Shown here piece after piece: positions 34,791 to 44,810 of a stretch of DNA of 64,000 nt; position 1 is the stretch's first letter, and each line of letters opens with the position of its first letter. The stretch comes from Anaerococcus hydrogenalis DSM 7454. GTDB lineage: Bacteria > Bacillota > Clostridia > Tissierellales > Peptoniphilaceae. A program made the translations under genes and the position numbers. The stretch is taken from the NCBI RefSeq assembly GCF_000173355.1, contig NZ_ABXA01000044.1, positions 1 to 64,000 of the forward strand. The letters run 5' to 3'. Under the pieces are notes generated by a model. It did not search any database and was not told the DNA's origin. It saw nothing but the letters and a program-made list of their open reading frames with translations.

Positions 34791-34833
34791 TTTATAAAAT
34801 TAAATTTAAATATATAATATTTAATTTTATAAA
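34791..34833. repeat. Perfect 15-base inverted repeat between trxB and the KdgT-like gene
   Basis: TTTATAAAATTAAAT (34791-34805) and ATTTAATTTTATAAA (34819-34833) flank a 13-base A/T loop in the divergent intergenic region of about 235 bases. It could be an operator for both directions, or a chance structure in A/T-rich DNA. Confidence 0.4.
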
Positions 34834-34930
34834 GGTATTTTACAAGTGAAATTTAATTTGCTACAATGTAGGTAAATTCTTAACAATCCTCATAGATTGT
34901 TAAAATACATATAAAAAAATAGGAGAACAA

Positions 34931-35878
34931 ATGCTTAAATTAATGAGAAAAATCCCTGGAGGGATGCTAATAGTACCAATGATCATTGCCATGGTATTTA
35001 CAAATATTTTCCCAAATGCTCTTCATATTGGTGGAATGACCGAGGCTACTTTTACAGGTAAGGGAAGTCAGGCAATGATAGGAATTTTATGTTTTATATC
35101 TGGAGCTAACATCGATATAAAATCGGTTCCAAAAGTTATTAAAAAAATGGGATCATTGATGTTGGTTAGGGCAATTATAGGAGTTTTATTAAATATAATT
35201 TATGTGAAATTGTTTGGATTTGAAGGAGTTTTAGGAATTCCTGCTCTTGCAGTTATGTCAACAACTTGTATATCAGCTGCCTTATACCTTGCCTTAACTT
35301 TAGATTATGGTTCAGACCTTGATATTGCTGGATTTTCTTTTGCAGGACTTTTAGCAAATCCTGGAATAATGATTTTATTATATTCTTTAGGTTCGGAGGG
35401 AGAACTTGATGTAATGACTATAGTTTCATCATTAATTCCTTTAATAGTTGGACTTATAGTAGGAAATCTTGATAAAGAATTTGCATCTTTTATACATCCA
35501 GCTACAGGAATGTTGATGCCATTTTTAGGATTTACTTTTGGTGCAGGAATAAATATATTAGATGCTTTAAAACAAAGTTTAAATGGAGTTTTATTAACTC
35601 TTCCAATATACTTTATTTCACTTCCAGCTATGATATTATTTGAAAGAAAAGTATTAAAAACAAATGGTGTAGCATCATTTGCCCTTTCAGCAGTTGGGGC
35701 TATTGCCTTATCACTACCACAATTATTACAAGATATTGATCCGGTAGTTGCTGCAAATGCTAGTGCCTTAACATCACAATTGGCATTTTTGACAATTTTC
35801 ACATCAATTCTCACACCAATATTATTATCAAAATATTGTAAAAAAATGGGAATAGAAAAAAACAAATTAGAAAGATAA
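34931..35878 (+). CDS. 2-keto-3-deoxygluconate permease family transporter
   Basis: A 315-residue membrane protein with about ten spans. It opens with KIPGGMLIVPMIIAMVFTNIFPN and continues with IGGMTEATFTGKG and MIGILCFISGANID, the characteristic start of KdgT-family permeases, which import 2-keto-3-deoxygluconate by proton symport. No KDG kinase or aldolase gene is nearby, so the substrate may be different. It has its own AGGAG site and a terminator directly after it. Confidence 0.82.
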   Translation: MLKLMRKIPGGMLIVPMIIAMVFTNIFPNALHIGGMTEATFTGKGSQAMIGILCFISGANIDIKSVPKVIKKMGSLMLVRAIIGVLLNIIYVKLFGFEGVLGIPALAVMSTTCISAALYLALTLDYGSDLDIAGFSFAGLLANPGIMILLYSLGSEGELDVMTIVSSLIPLIVGLIVGNLDKEFASFIHPATGMLMPFLGFTFGAGINILDALKQSLNGVLLTLPIYFISLPAMILFERKVLKTNGVASFALSAVGAIALSLPQLLQDIDPVVAANASALTSQLAFLTIFTSILTPILLSKYCKKMGIEKNKLER

Positions 35879-35912
35879 AAAATAGGGGGATAAAAAATCC
35901 TCCTATTTTTTT
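35877..35912 (+). terminator. Terminator of the KdgT-like gene
   Basis: AAAATAGGGGGA pairs with TCCTCCTATTTT around an A-rich loop and is followed by a run of T. It can act on both strands and also serves the convergent alanine dehydrogenase gene. Confidence 0.85.
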
Positions 35913-35920
35913 GCTTATTT

Positions 35921-37033
35921 TTAGTTAATATTTAATTCTTTATATTCAAATCCAGTATCTTCAGCAACACCCTCGTTTGTTACATAGCCATCGTAGGTAT
36001 TTACAGCTGTGATAATTTCTGGAGATTTTTCGCAAGCTTTTTTAAGGCCTATGTTTGCAATTGTTTTTATATATCTAGTAGTTGCATTTGATAGGGCATA
36101 GGTAGATGTTATTGCTACAGCTCCTGGAATATTTGCAACTGCGTAGTGAATTACACCGTGTTTTACAAAAATTGGATCAGAGTGGCTTGTTGCATGTCCT
36201 TTTGTAATATCTGTTGAACCACCTTGGTCAATAGCAACGTCAACTATTACAGATCCTTCTTTCATTTGCTTAACCATATCTTCCTTAATAAGTTGTGGTG
36301 CACGTCTTCCTGGAATTAAAACTGTTGAAATAACCAAATCAGCATCCCTAACAGATTCTTCAATATTCATTGGGTTTGAATAAACTGTTTCGATTTTATC
36401 TGGAAGTATATCTTGCAAATGACTTAAAGCTTCAATATTTACATCCAAAACAGTAACTCTTGCTCCCATTCCTACGGCAATTTTTGTAGCTCCTGTTCCT
36501 ACAGTTCCTGCACCAACAATTACAACGTGAGCAGGTCTTACACCTGGAACTCCTTGAAGTAAAATTCCTCTTCCACCTTCAGGCTTTGTAAGATATCTTG
36601 CCCCTTCTTGAACAGCCATTCTTCCTGCAATCTCACTCATTGGGGTAAGTAGAGGTAATTTGTTGTCAAGTCTTAAGGTTTCATAGGCTATTGCAGTAAC
36701 TTTTTTATCTACTAATTCTTTGGTTAATTCTTCGTTACTTGCAAGGTGAAGGTAGGTATATAAAATCAATCCTTCTCTTAAATACTTATATTCTTCTTTT
36801 AAAGGCTCTTTTACCTTATATATTATATCTGCACTTTCCCAAACTTCTTTTGCAGAATCTATAATTTTTGCCCCTACTTCTTCATAATCTTTATCTTCAA
36901 TTCCAGAATCAATTCCGGCATTTTTTTCTATTAATACTTCATGACCAGCTTTAACTAACTCAGAAACGGCACCAGGTACTATTGCAACTCTGGATTCTTG
37001 GTCTTTGATTTCTTTTGGTACTCCTATTATCAT
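35921..37033 (-). CDS. ald: Alanine dehydrogenase
   Basis: A 370-residue NAD-dependent enzyme that interconverts alanine and pyruvate plus ammonia. The N-terminal MIIGVPKEIKDQESRVAI, the catalytic lysine/histidine region (YLHLAS), the dinucleotide loop VIVGAGTVGTGATKIAVGMG, and VDVAIDQGGSTD are all conserved. The length is normal. It could link pyruvate and ammonia released by tryptophanase to alanine, and a sodium:alanine symporter gene lies about 4.3 kb away (inference). Confidence 0.93.
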   Translation of the reverse strand: MIIGVPKEIKDQESRVAIVPGAVSELVKAGHEVLIEKNAGIDSGIEDKDYEEVGAKIIDSAKEVWESADIIYKVKEPLKEEYKYLREGLILYTYLHLASNEELTKELVDKKVTAIAYETLRLDNKLPLLTPMSEIAGRMAVQEGARYLTKPEGGRGILLQGVPGVRPAHVVIVGAGTVGTGATKIAVGMGARVTVLDVNIEALSHLQDILPDKIETVYSNPMNIEESVRDADLVISTVLIPGRRAPQLIKEDMVKQMKEGSVIVDVAIDQGGSTDITKGHATSHSDPIFVKHGVIHYAVANIPGAVAITSTYALSNATTRYIKTIANIGLKKACEKSPEIITAVNTYDGYVTNEGVAEDTGFEYKELNIN

Positions 37034-37098
37034 ATTTCCTCCTTTATTTAATAAGATAGTCTAATATGGTTATACCCAATTTGTTATAAAATAATTTT

Positions 37099-37917
37099 TT
37101 AATTATTTTTATTAAAAACAAATTTTTCCAAATAATAAGCTATCCCATCTTCATCATTAGTTTTTGTAATAAAATCTGCCTTTGATTTCATAAAATCAGT
37201 TCCATTTCCCATTACAACTCCACTTCCTGCCATTTCAATCATGGTTAGGTCATTTTCTTCATCACCAAAAGCAATTACATCATCCATGGTCATGCCAAAA
37301 AATCCAGCGATTTCTTTTAAACTCTTCCCCTTATCAATTCCTTTTGGCATTATTTCATAAAAGCGTGGGGTAGACTTAACTTGGGCAGTTTTATCAAAAA
37401 ATTTTTCTTTTAATATCTTTGACTGATCATCTATCAAGTCTGGATAATATGAGAACATAATTTTATTTGGAGCAAAATCTAGGCTATAAGCCAAATCATC
37501 AATTACCTCATAGTGGGTAAAGGCCTTTTCGCAAATTTCTTTTAATGTATAAGTATCTTCAGAAGAAGTAAGAACTCCATCATCAGAATAAATTATATAG
37601 TGCATATCAAGATTTTTCTCGGAAAATTGCAAGATTTCCTTAGCTAGATTTAAGTCTAAGGTGTGATTAATTATCACTTCACCTGTTTTATAATTTGTAA
37701 TTCTTCCCCCGTTAAAATTTGAAAGAAGGCCTCCAAATTTTTTAAATTCCAAAATATCAGCAAAAGGATAAACTCCAAAAGGATCACGGCCTGATGCTAT
37801 AACAACAATATGTCCAAGCTCTTGAGCCTTGATCAGAGCCTTTTTAGTTTTTTCAGTAATTTCTCTTTTAGAATTTAATAAGGTCCCGTCTATGTCAACT
37901 GCAATAAGTTTTTTCAT
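37099..37917 (-). CDS. Cof-type HAD-superfamily phosphatase
   Basis: A 272-residue HAD IIB phosphatase with DIDGT (D8, D10), VIASGRD, and GDEENDLTMI. It is clearly related to the protein at 10585-11391: both share MPKGIDKGKSLKEIA-like and KTNDEDGIAYYLE blocks. AAGGAG precedes the start. It lies in a leftward pair with alanine dehydrogenase, 65 bases apart. The substrate is unknown; sugar phosphates are usual for the family. Confidence 0.88.
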   Translation of the reverse strand: MKKLIAVDIDGTLLNSKREITEKTKKALIKAQELGHIVVIASGRDPFGVYPFADILEFKKFGGLLSNFNGGRITNYKTGEVIINHTLDLNLAKEILQFSEKNLDMHYIIYSDDGVLTSSEDTYTLKEICEKAFTHYEVIDDLAYSLDFAPNKIMFSYYPDLIDDQSKILKEKFFDKTAQVKSTPRFYEIMPKGIDKGKSLKEIAGFFGMTMDDVIAFGDEENDLTMIEMAGSGVVMGNGTDFMKSKADFITKTNDEDGIAYYLEKFVFNKNN

Positions 37918-38054
37918 CTTAACTCCTTTTTCTTTTCTTTTTATATACTATATTGGTCAAATATTTTTTATCAAAAAATAAATATTTTAATTTTGAGTCC
38001 TTTTATTTTAAAAAATTAAAAAAATAGGGTAATAAAACAGAAAGAGGTGATTTT

Positions 38055-39534
38055 ATGGGGAATTTAATTAGTGTTGATAGAAAAATGAAGTTTCAAAACT
38101 TTAAACGTTCTGAGCTTGCTGAAAGGCTTGGTAGGCTTGCTAGGATTTGTAATGACTTGGATATTCCAATTTTAATTATTGTTGATGGATGGGAGTCTTC
38201 GGGGCGTGGTTATGTTATTAAGGACTTGTGCCGTGAATTTGCTGCTAAAAATTTTGATGTTGAAGTCTTTGATAAGGATGAATCTTTTGATGATTTGTAC
38301 CCTTTTATAAGAAAATTTTGGGTAAATGTGCCTGAAAAGGGAAAAATCAAAATTTTTGATAGGTCATTTTATTATAAAATTTTTGAAAAGAAAAATTTGT
38401 CTGATAAAGAAATTCAAAAAAGAATTGATTCTATAAAATCTATCGAAAAGGCCCTTTTTGATGACCAAACCATTATTTTGAAATTTTTCTTAAATATTGA
38501 TAAAAAGGAACAGAAAAAAAGAATTGAGAAATTGGAGGATTCTATTAAGGAAGATTTCTATATTGACGGTTTGGATGTAGACCAAGTTAAAAACTACAAG
38601 GATTATGAAAAACATTTCAAAAAAAACCTTGGTTGCTAGTGATTTTTCTTACTCTAGATGGGAAATTATTGATTCTAATGATAGAAAAGCTGCTAGCAAG
38701 GAAGTTTTGGGTCTTGCCCTTGATAAAATTAGTCAGGGGATAGAAAGGGTTGTTAGGCAAAGGGAAGAAAATGAAAATGAAAAAAGAGATTATATTTCTT
38801 CTTCTAATATTTTACAAAACATTGACCTTTCCAAATCTATTTCTGATGATGAGTATAAGGAAAAAAAAGATAAGCTCCAAGATGAAGTTGCTAAATTAAT
38901 GTACAAATTTTACCAAAAGGGTATCAGCCAAGTTTTGGTTTTTGAGGGGGTTGATGCTGCTGGAAAAGATGGGGCTATTGAAAGGTTGATTAAAAAAGTT
39001 GATCCAAGACTATACAGTGTTCACGGAATTTCTGCTCCATCAAAGGAAGAATTATCAAGAAATTATTTGTGGAGATTTTTTACAAAACTTCCTAAGGATG
39101 GTTATGTAGGAATTTTTTCAAGGTCTTGGTATGGAAGGGTTATGGTCGAAAGAGTTGAAGGCTTTGCCAAAACCAATGAATGGGACAGGGCTTACGGAGA
39201 AATGCTTGATATGGAAAAGCAAATTTACGACCACGGATCTTTGCTTTTGAAATTTTTTGTAACAATTGATAAGGATGAGCAATTAAAAAGATTTAAAGAT
39301 AGGCAAAGAGAGCCTGATAAGCAATATAAAATCACAGATGAGGACTGGAGAAACAGGGACAAATGGGATGATTATATTGAGGCAATGAATGAAATGCTTG
39401 AAAGAACCAATGCCAGCTACGCTCCTTGGATAATTGTTGAGGGAAACTGTAAAAAATATGCGAGAATAAAGGTTATGGAAGAATATATAAAGGCTGCTAA
39501 AAACCACCTAAAAAAACTCGAAAATAAAAAATAA
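38055..39534 (+). pseudogene. Two-domain PPK2 polyphosphate:nucleotide phosphotransferase, frameshifted
   Basis: Two open parts join into one protein of about 493 residues with tandem PPK2 domains. The first has a degenerate P-loop, VDGWESSGRGYVIK. The second is intact: EGVDAAGKDGAIERL, FSRSWYGRVMVERVEG, and lid residues in FKDRQREPDKQYK. The break is at A8 (38619-38626); A7 restores HFKKTLVASDFSYSRWE. This tandem form matches class II polyphosphate:AMP phosphotransferases, in which the second domain is catalytic. It would use polyphosphate to make ADP from AMP. The frameshift is probably a sequencing error. Confidence 0.85.
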
Positions 39535-39544
39535 TTATCAATTT

Positions 39545-39586
39545 GTAACATAGGTTACCGATTAATAATCTTTTTTCTTGTATTAT
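39545..39586 (+). promoter_or_regulatory. hcp promoter with a Crp/Fnr-type (HcpR-like) operator
   Basis: GTAAC-ATAG-GTTAC (39545-39558) is a perfect palindrome of Crp/Fnr-family type. A -10 box TATTAT lies at 39581-39586 with no good -35 box. The palindrome centre is about 41.5 bases before the expected start point, the position for class II activation. The Crp/Fnr-family gene at 42850 is the obvious candidate regulator. Confidence 0.65.
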
Positions 39587-39646
39587 AGGATTGTAAGATT
39601 AAAGAGAAGATAAAAATAGAGTATATATTAAAGAAAGGATTTTATT

Positions 39647-41263
39647 ATGTTTTGTTTTCAATGTCAAGAAACAGCTGGTAACAAGGGCTGTACAAAAGTA
39701 GGTGTTTGTGGAAAAGATGAAAATACTGCAAATAGCCAAGATTTGTTAATATATGTAACAAAGGGACTTGCTGAAGTTTTAAATAAATTAGAAAATGCAG
39801 ATTCTAAATATTATGATTTAATTTCAAATAATATGTTTGTAACAATTACAAATGCAAATTTTGATGAGGATCATATTTTAGATAAGGTAGAAGAAACTAT
39901 AAAGGCAAAAGATGAATTAATAAAAGAAAATAATATTGAAGATTTATCAGATGCAGGAAAATATACAACAGATGATAGAGATGAGCTAAAAAGAAAAGCT
40001 ATCGAAGTTGGTGTATTAAATATAGTAAATGAAGATGAAAGATCTTTGGTTGAATTAATAACTTATGGTCTAAAGGGAATGGCAGCTTATAACCACCACG
40101 CAAATGTTTTGGGTTATAGAAATGATCAAGTTGATAAATTTATCGCCAAAACTTTGGAAAAAACCTTAAAAGATGATAAGGATATAAATGATTTAATCAA
40201 TTTAACAATGGAAACTGGAAAACATGGTCTTATGGCAATGGAAACATTGGATAAGGCAAATACAGAAAAATTTGGTAATCCAGAAATTACAGAAGTAGAT
40301 TTTTCTGCAGGAGAAAATCCAGCAATTTTAATTTCAGGTCACGATTTAAATGATATGGAAATGTTGCTTGAACAAACAAAGGGTACTGGTGTAGATGTTT
40401 ATACTCACTCAGAAATGCTACCTGCAAACTACTATCCAAAATTCAAAAAATATGACCACTTCCATGGTAATTATGGTAATTCTTGGTGGAGCCAAAATGA
40501 TGAATTCCAAAAATTCAATGGACCAATTTTGATGACAACAAACTGCATAGTTCCACTTAAAAAAGATAATGACTATCTTGATAGGTTATTTACAACAGGA
40601 AATGCAGGATATCCTGGTGCAAAACACATAAATGCTGATGAAAATGGTCACAAAGATTTCTCACAAATAATTGAGATGGCAAAATCTTGCAAGGCTCCAG
40701 AAAATCTTGAAAATACAAAAATTGTTGGAGGTTTTGCCCATAACCAAGTTGAGGCTCTTGCTGGAGATGTGGTAAAAGAAATTAAGGCTGGAAATATTAA
40801 AAAATTCGTTGTAATGGCTGGTTGTGACGGAAGACACAAGGGAAGATCATATTACACAGAATTTGCAGAAAAATTACCAGAAGATTATGTAATTTTAACA
40901 GCAGGCTGTGCAAAATACAGATATAACAAATTAAATCTTGGAGACATAAATGGAATTCCAAGAGTATTAGACGCTGGTCAATGTAACGATTCATATTCTT
41001 TGGTAAAAACTGCTTTACTATTACAAGATGCCTTTGGTCTTGAATCAGTAAATGACTTACCACTAGAATTTAATATAGCTTGGTATGAACAAAAAGCTGT
41101 AATAGTTTTACTAGCTTTATTAAGTCTAGGAGTACAAAATATCCACCTAGGACCAACACTACCTGCTTTCTTATCAGAAACTGTAGTAAATTTCTTGGTA
41201 GAAAATTTCAATATTGCTCCAATTACAAATGTAGAAAAAGACTTAGAAGAATTTACAGCATAA
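39647..41263 (+). CDS. hcp: Hybrid-cluster protein (hydroxylamine/NO reductase)
   Basis: A 538-residue Hcp. The N-terminal cluster ligands are C3, C6, C15 and C21 ([21 protein letters not shown]). The hybrid cluster ligands include [17 protein letters not shown] and the GQCNDSYS cysteine. Hcp reduces nitric oxide and hydroxylamine and protects anaerobes under nitrosative stress. It has its own ribosome site AAAGGA and an activator-type promoter. The short N-terminal spacing fits class I/II Hcp of anaerobes. Confidence 0.94.
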   Translation: MFCFQCQETAGNKGCTKVGVCGKDENTANSQDLLIYVTKGLAEVLNKLENADSKYYDLISNNMFVTITNANFDEDHILDKVEETIKAKDELIKENNIEDLSDAGKYTTDDRDELKRKAIEVGVLNIVNEDERSLVELITYGLKGMAAYNHHANVLGYRNDQVDKFIAKTLEKTLKDDKDINDLINLTMETGKHGLMAMETLDKANTEKFGNPEITEVDFSAGENPAILISGHDLNDMEMLLEQTKGTGVDVYTHSEMLPANYYPKFKKYDHFHGNYGNSWWSQNDEFQKFNGPILMTTNCIVPLKKDNDYLDRLFTTGNAGYPGAKHINADENGHKDFSQIIEMAKSCKAPENLENTKIVGGFAHNQVEALAGDVVKEIKAGNIKKFVVMAGCDGRHKGRSYYTEFAEKLPEDYVILTAGCAKYRYNKLNLGDINGIPRVLDAGQCNDSYSLVKTALLLQDAFGLESVNDLPLEFNIAWYEQKAVIVLLALLSLGVQNIHLGPTLPAFLSETVVNFLVENFNIAPITNVEKDLEEFTA

Positions 41264-41290
41264 AAAATAAAAAGAAAATAAATCTTATTA

Positions 41291-41322
41291 AAAGACCCAC
41301 AAAATTTGTGGGTCTTTGTCTT
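41291..41322. terminator. Bidirectional terminator between hcp and the symporter gene
   Basis: A near-perfect palindrome AAAGACCCACAAA/TTTGTGGGTCTTT lies between the two convergent genes, with T and A runs at its ends. Confidence 0.82.
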
Positions 41323-41325
41323 ATA

Positions 41326-42651
41326 TTAATATTCATTCATCATTTTTTTTACATCTTTATGTAGGTAAAAAAGTGCTATTACATTTGGAATAACCATCAA
41401 AGAATTAAATAAATCTGATAAATTCCAAACTAGTTCAATCTCTCTTGTAGATCCCCAAATTATAAAAAATAAAACTATAATCCTATAAGGGGTGAGACCT
41501 TTTTTACCAAATAAAAATTTAATATTAGTTTCACCAAAATAATACCAACCAACTATAGTTGTAAAGGCAAAAAATGTTAAAGATATGGAAAGAAGAATTT
41601 TTCCAATATTTCCAAATCCTAATTCAAAGGCCTTTTGGGTAACAAGGGCTCCATCAAGACCGAATTCATTTGACTTTGTTGAAAGAATTATTAAGGCTGT
41701 TGCTGTACAAACAACCATAGTATCTATAAAAACTCCAACCATAGCTGTATAACCTTGTTCTACTGGATGTTCAACGACTGCAGTTGCGTGAGCGTGAGGA
41801 GTAGAACCCATACCAGCTTCATTAGAAAAAAGTCCCCTAGCAACACCCATAACGAGAGCTTTTTTAATACCAAATCCTAAGGCTCCACCAGCAGCTGCCT
41901 TTGTAGTAAAGGCTGCTTGAAAAATTGTCTTTATAGTTGATGGAATATTGGCTCTAAATTTTATAAGGATAATTACTGAAAAAACTATATAAATAAGAGC
42001 CATAAAAGGAACCACAAGTTGGGCGAAATTTGCGATTCTTTTAATACCACCAATAAAAACAAGGCCTGCAACAATAGCAACTATAATTCCAATAACAATC
42101 AAGGGTATAAAATTAAAAGCTTCGTTAATACTAGTAGCTATAGAGTTTGATTGGGTCATATTACCAAAAAAACCTAAGGCAAGAACTATAAGAATTGCAA
42201 AAGTTTTTGCTAAAATCATTCCTAATTTTTTATTTTTAAAACCATTTTTCATATAATATGCAGGCCCACCTACATATCCCTCATCATTACTTTCCCTATA
42301 TTTTTGGGAAAGGCATGCTTCAGCAAAGATTGTAGCCATACCTAATAAGGCTGAAAACCACATCCAAAAAATAGCCCCAGGACCACCAACTACAATAGCA
42401 GTAGCAGTTCCTGCAACATTTCCTGTACCAACTTGGGCTGCAATAGCAACGGATAAGGCCTGGAAAGATGAAATACCATCATGGTTTTTCTCAAACATTC
42501 CACCAAAGACATTTTTAAAAGCAGTGCTAAATTTTCTAAATTGGATTGCTCCTGTATAGATTGTGTAAAAAATTCCTACACCCAGCAAAGATCCAATAAG
42601 TAGCCAGTTTCTAATTACACTATTTAAACTATTAATCAGATTCGATATCAT
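41326..42651 (-). CDS. Sodium:alanine/glycine symporter (AGCS family)
   Basis: A 441-residue transporter with about ten spans. It has the family motif AAQVGTGNVAGTATAIVVGGPGA in the second third and GLFSNEAGMGSTPHAHATA further on. It imports alanine or glycine with sodium. It is read toward hcp and away from the Crp/Fnr-family gene. Alanine dehydrogenase lies at 35921, so uptake and deamination of alanine are both encoded in this region. It starts behind AGGAG. Confidence 0.9.
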   Translation of the reverse strand: MISNLINSLNSVIRNWLLIGSLLGVGIFYTIYTGAIQFRKFSTAFKNVFGGMFEKNHDGISSFQALSVAIAAQVGTGNVAGTATAIVVGGPGAIFWMWFSALLGMATIFAEACLSQKYRESNDEGYVGGPAYYMKNGFKNKKLGMILAKTFAILIVLALGFFGNMTQSNSIATSINEAFNFIPLIVIGIIVAIVAGLVFIGGIKRIANFAQLVVPFMALIYIVFSVIILIKFRANIPSTIKTIFQAAFTTKAAAGGALGFGIKKALVMGVARGLFSNEAGMGSTPHAHATAVVEHPVEQGYTAMVGVFIDTMVVCTATALIILSTKSNEFGLDGALVTQKAFELGFGNIGKILLSISLTFFAFTTIVGWYYFGETNIKFLFGKKGLTPYRIIVLFFIIWGSTREIELVWNLSDLFNSLMVIPNVIALFYLHKDVKKMMNEY

Positions 42652-42849
42652 AATTACTCCTATAACTTATTTTTTTCATATTTACTTTAAAATCCTGGAT
42701 TTTGAATTGATTATATACAATTAAAAATAAATTGTCAAACAAATTTAATATATTGATTAATTAACGAACAAGAAAACGTTACTTATAAATAATTGTTATA
42801 ATGTAATTTTTAAAATACAAGGTAGGATATAATTTAATAGAGGTGAAAA

Positions 42850-43497
42850 ATGAATTTAAGACAAATACCCATATTTAAAAATTTAAAAGAAAAAGACTTA
42901 CAAATCTTAAAAGAAAATATAAAAATAGAAGAAAAAATATATGAAAAAGGATCCTATATATTTAAGCAAGGAGATATAAAAGGCGATTTATATTTTCTAA
43001 AAGAAGGATCAATATTAGTAGCAAAATTTGATTCAAATGGAAAAAGATCCATAATACAAGCCTTCAATAATAAAGCAATATTTGGAGAAGTTTATGCCTA
43101 CCTAAAAGAACCATTTGATTTTTCTGCACTGGTAGAAAAAAAATCAAAAATTATAGTAATTAAAGAATTTAGAAACTTAATAAACGAAACCATGCCAAAA
43201 TCATTTTTAATAAGCTATATAGACTTAATAAGTAAAAAATGCCTAGCCCTAAGTCAAAAAAATCAAATTACAAATCAATTTACTCTCAGGCAAAAAATAG
43301 CAAACTTCTTATTAATAGAAGAAGAAAACGAAAAAGTAATCTTAAAACAAACTAGAGAAGAACTAGCAGACTTTTTATCAACAACAAGGCCATCCTTATC
43401 AAGAGAATTATCAAATATGGCGGATGAAAAAATTATTAAAATTAAAGGAAGAGAAATCGAAATTTTAAATCTAGATTTGCTAAAGGAAATATTATAA
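42850..43497 (+). CDS. Crp/Fnr-family transcriptional regulator (HcpR-like)
   Basis: A 215-residue regulator. A cyclic-nucleotide-type beta-roll (about residues 8-120, with GSYIFKQGDIKGDLYFLKEG) is followed by a dimer helix and a C-terminal HTH with TREELADFLSTTRPSLSRELSNM. No Fnr-type cysteine cluster is visible; the sensor could be haem, as in HcpR. The nearby hcp promoter has a perfect palindrome at the activation position. The HcpR role is inferred from that site and closeness, not from a clear signature. Confidence 0.82.
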   Translation: MNLRQIPIFKNLKEKDLQILKENIKIEEKIYEKGSYIFKQGDIKGDLYFLKEGSILVAKFDSNGKRSIIQAFNNKAIFGEVYAYLKEPFDFSALVEKKSKIIVIKEFRNLINETMPKSFLISYIDLISKKCLALSQKNQITNQFTLRQKIANFLLIEEENEKVILKQTREELADFLSTTRPSLSRELSNMADEKIIKIKGREIEILNLDLLKEIL

Positions 43498-43618
43498 GGA
43501 TATTTACTCCTATATAATAATGATAGAACTTTTATAATAAAAAAATTTGCATTATTTAAAAAAAACATATATAATAATCAAGATTGGTACAAAAATTATA
43601 TAAAACTATGAAAATTAC

Positions 43619-43647
43619 TTGATTTTTATTGGTAATTGTTGTATCAT
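43619..43647 (+). promoter_or_regulatory. Promoter of the S10-spc-alpha superoperon
   Basis: TTGATT (43619-43624), a 17-base spacer and TATCAT (43642-43647) put the start point near 43654, about 140 bases before rpsJ. Confidence 0.75.
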
Positions 43648-43653
43648 GTTTAA

Positions 43654-43793
43654 GTGCTATGAAGTGGGAGGTTGCTTTCACACTTAAGCCAGATGTGGAA
43701 GGTAATTTCCACCAAGCAAGCTAGAGAATAATCTCTAGTGCTTTCCAAATATAATTAAACGCCCGGTAGGGTGGCACATCAAAAGGAGGAAAA
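43654..43793 (+). promoter_or_regulatory. Structured leader RNA of the S10 operon
   Basis: The 140-base untranslated leader contains several hairpins: AAGTG...CACTT (from about 43672), TGGAA/TTCCA (about 43695-43711), and CTAGAGA/TCTCTAG (43721-43738). Then comes CGCCCGGTAGGGTGGCAC and the AAAGGAGG site of rpsJ. Leaders of this operon in other bacteria bind ribosomal protein L4 for feedback control. That role is an inference here, and I do not recognise the exact consensus. Confidence 0.5.
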
Positions 43794-44102
43794 ATGGCTA
43801 ATCAAAAAATAAGAATTAGACTAAGAGCATATGATCATGAAATAATTGATAGCTCTGCAGAAAAAATTGTTGAAGCGGTAAAAAGATCAGGAGCAAAAGT
43901 AAGTGGACCAATTCCATTACCAACAGAAAAAGAAGTTATAACAATACTTCGTGCGGTTCACAAATACAAAGACTCAAGAGAACAGTTTGAACAAAGAACA
44001 CATAAAAGATTAATCGACATCATTGGACCAAATGCTAAAACTTTAGATTCTTTAAAGAAACTAAATTTACCAGCTGGTGTTGATATAGAAATAAAACTGT
44101 AA
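43794..44102 (+). CDS. rpsJ: 30S ribosomal protein S10 (NusE)
   Basis: A protein of 102 residues. [16 protein letters not shown] and [12 protein letters not shown] are the family blocks. It serves both in the small subunit and, as NusE, in transcription antitermination. It is first in a rightward run that ends with rplQ at 58226. A strong AAAGGAGG site lies six bases upstream, and a 65-base gap separates it from rplC. Confidence 0.98.
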   Translation: MANQKIRIRLRAYDHEIIDSSAEKIVEAVKRSGAKVSGPIPLPTEKEVITILRAVHKYKDSREQFEQRTHKRLIDIIGPNAKTLDSLKKLNLPAGVDIEIKL

Positions 44103-44167
44103 TTAGAATGATTGAAGATTTTCCAATTAATTTTGGATCAATCCGCTGTAATTAAGGAGGTACTCAA

Positions 44168-44797
44168 ATGAAGAGTATATTTACAACAAAAGTAGGCATG
44201 ACTCAAGTCATTGATGAAGATGGTGTTGTTACACCAGTAACTGTACTAAAAGCTGATGAGAATGTAATAGTTCAAGTTAAATCAGAAGAAGTTGATGGTT
44301 ACAACTCAATCCAAGTTGGATATTATGACAAAAAAGAAAAAAATGTTAAAAAACCTATTAGAGGACACTTTGATAAGGCTAACGCATCTTACAAAAGATA
44401 TTTAAAAGAAGTTAGACTTTCAGAAAAATCTGAATTAAACCCTGGAGATACACTAAGTGTTGACCAATTTGAAGAAGGTGAATTAGTAGATATAGTTGCT
44501 ACTTCAAAAGGTAAGGGAACACAAGGTGCTATTAAAAGATGGAACTACGGAAGAGGACCAGCAAGCCACGGTTCTAAATCACACAGAGTAGCAGGTGCAA
44601 GAGCTGCAGGTTCTGATCCAGCTAGAGTGTTCAAAGGTAGAAAAGGCTCTGGAAAAATGGGTAATGAACGTGTAACAGTTCAAAACCTAAAAGTTGTTAA
44701 AGTTAACACAGAAGACAGCTACATCTTAGTTAAAGGCGCTGTTCCAGGACCAAAAGGTGGACTTGTTCAAGTAAAACAAGCAATCAAGAGCCTATAA
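44168..44797 (+). CDS. rplC: 50S ribosomal protein L3
   Basis: A protein of 209 residues starting KSIFTTKVGMTQVIDE. The long loop that reaches the peptidyl-transferase centre is seen as RWNYGRGPASHGSKSHRVAG. A TAAGGAGG site precedes it. It binds 23S rRNA early in large-subunit assembly. Confidence 0.98.
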   Translation: MKSIFTTKVGMTQVIDEDGVVTPVTVLKADENVIVQVKSEEVDGYNSIQVGYYDKKEKNVKKPIRGHFDKANASYKRYLKEVRLSEKSELNPGDTLSVDQFEEGELVDIVATSKGKGTQGAIKRWNYGRGPASHGSKSHRVAGARAAGSDPARVFKGRKGSGKMGNERVTVQNLKVVKVNTEDSYILVKGAVPGPKGGLVQVKQAIKSL

Positions 44798-44810
44798 TAA
44801 GGAGGAATAA

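Noticed and set aside
38055-39534. Two separate PPK2 genes
   Set aside because: Removing one A from A8 at 38619 gives one continuous tandem-domain protein of normal length.
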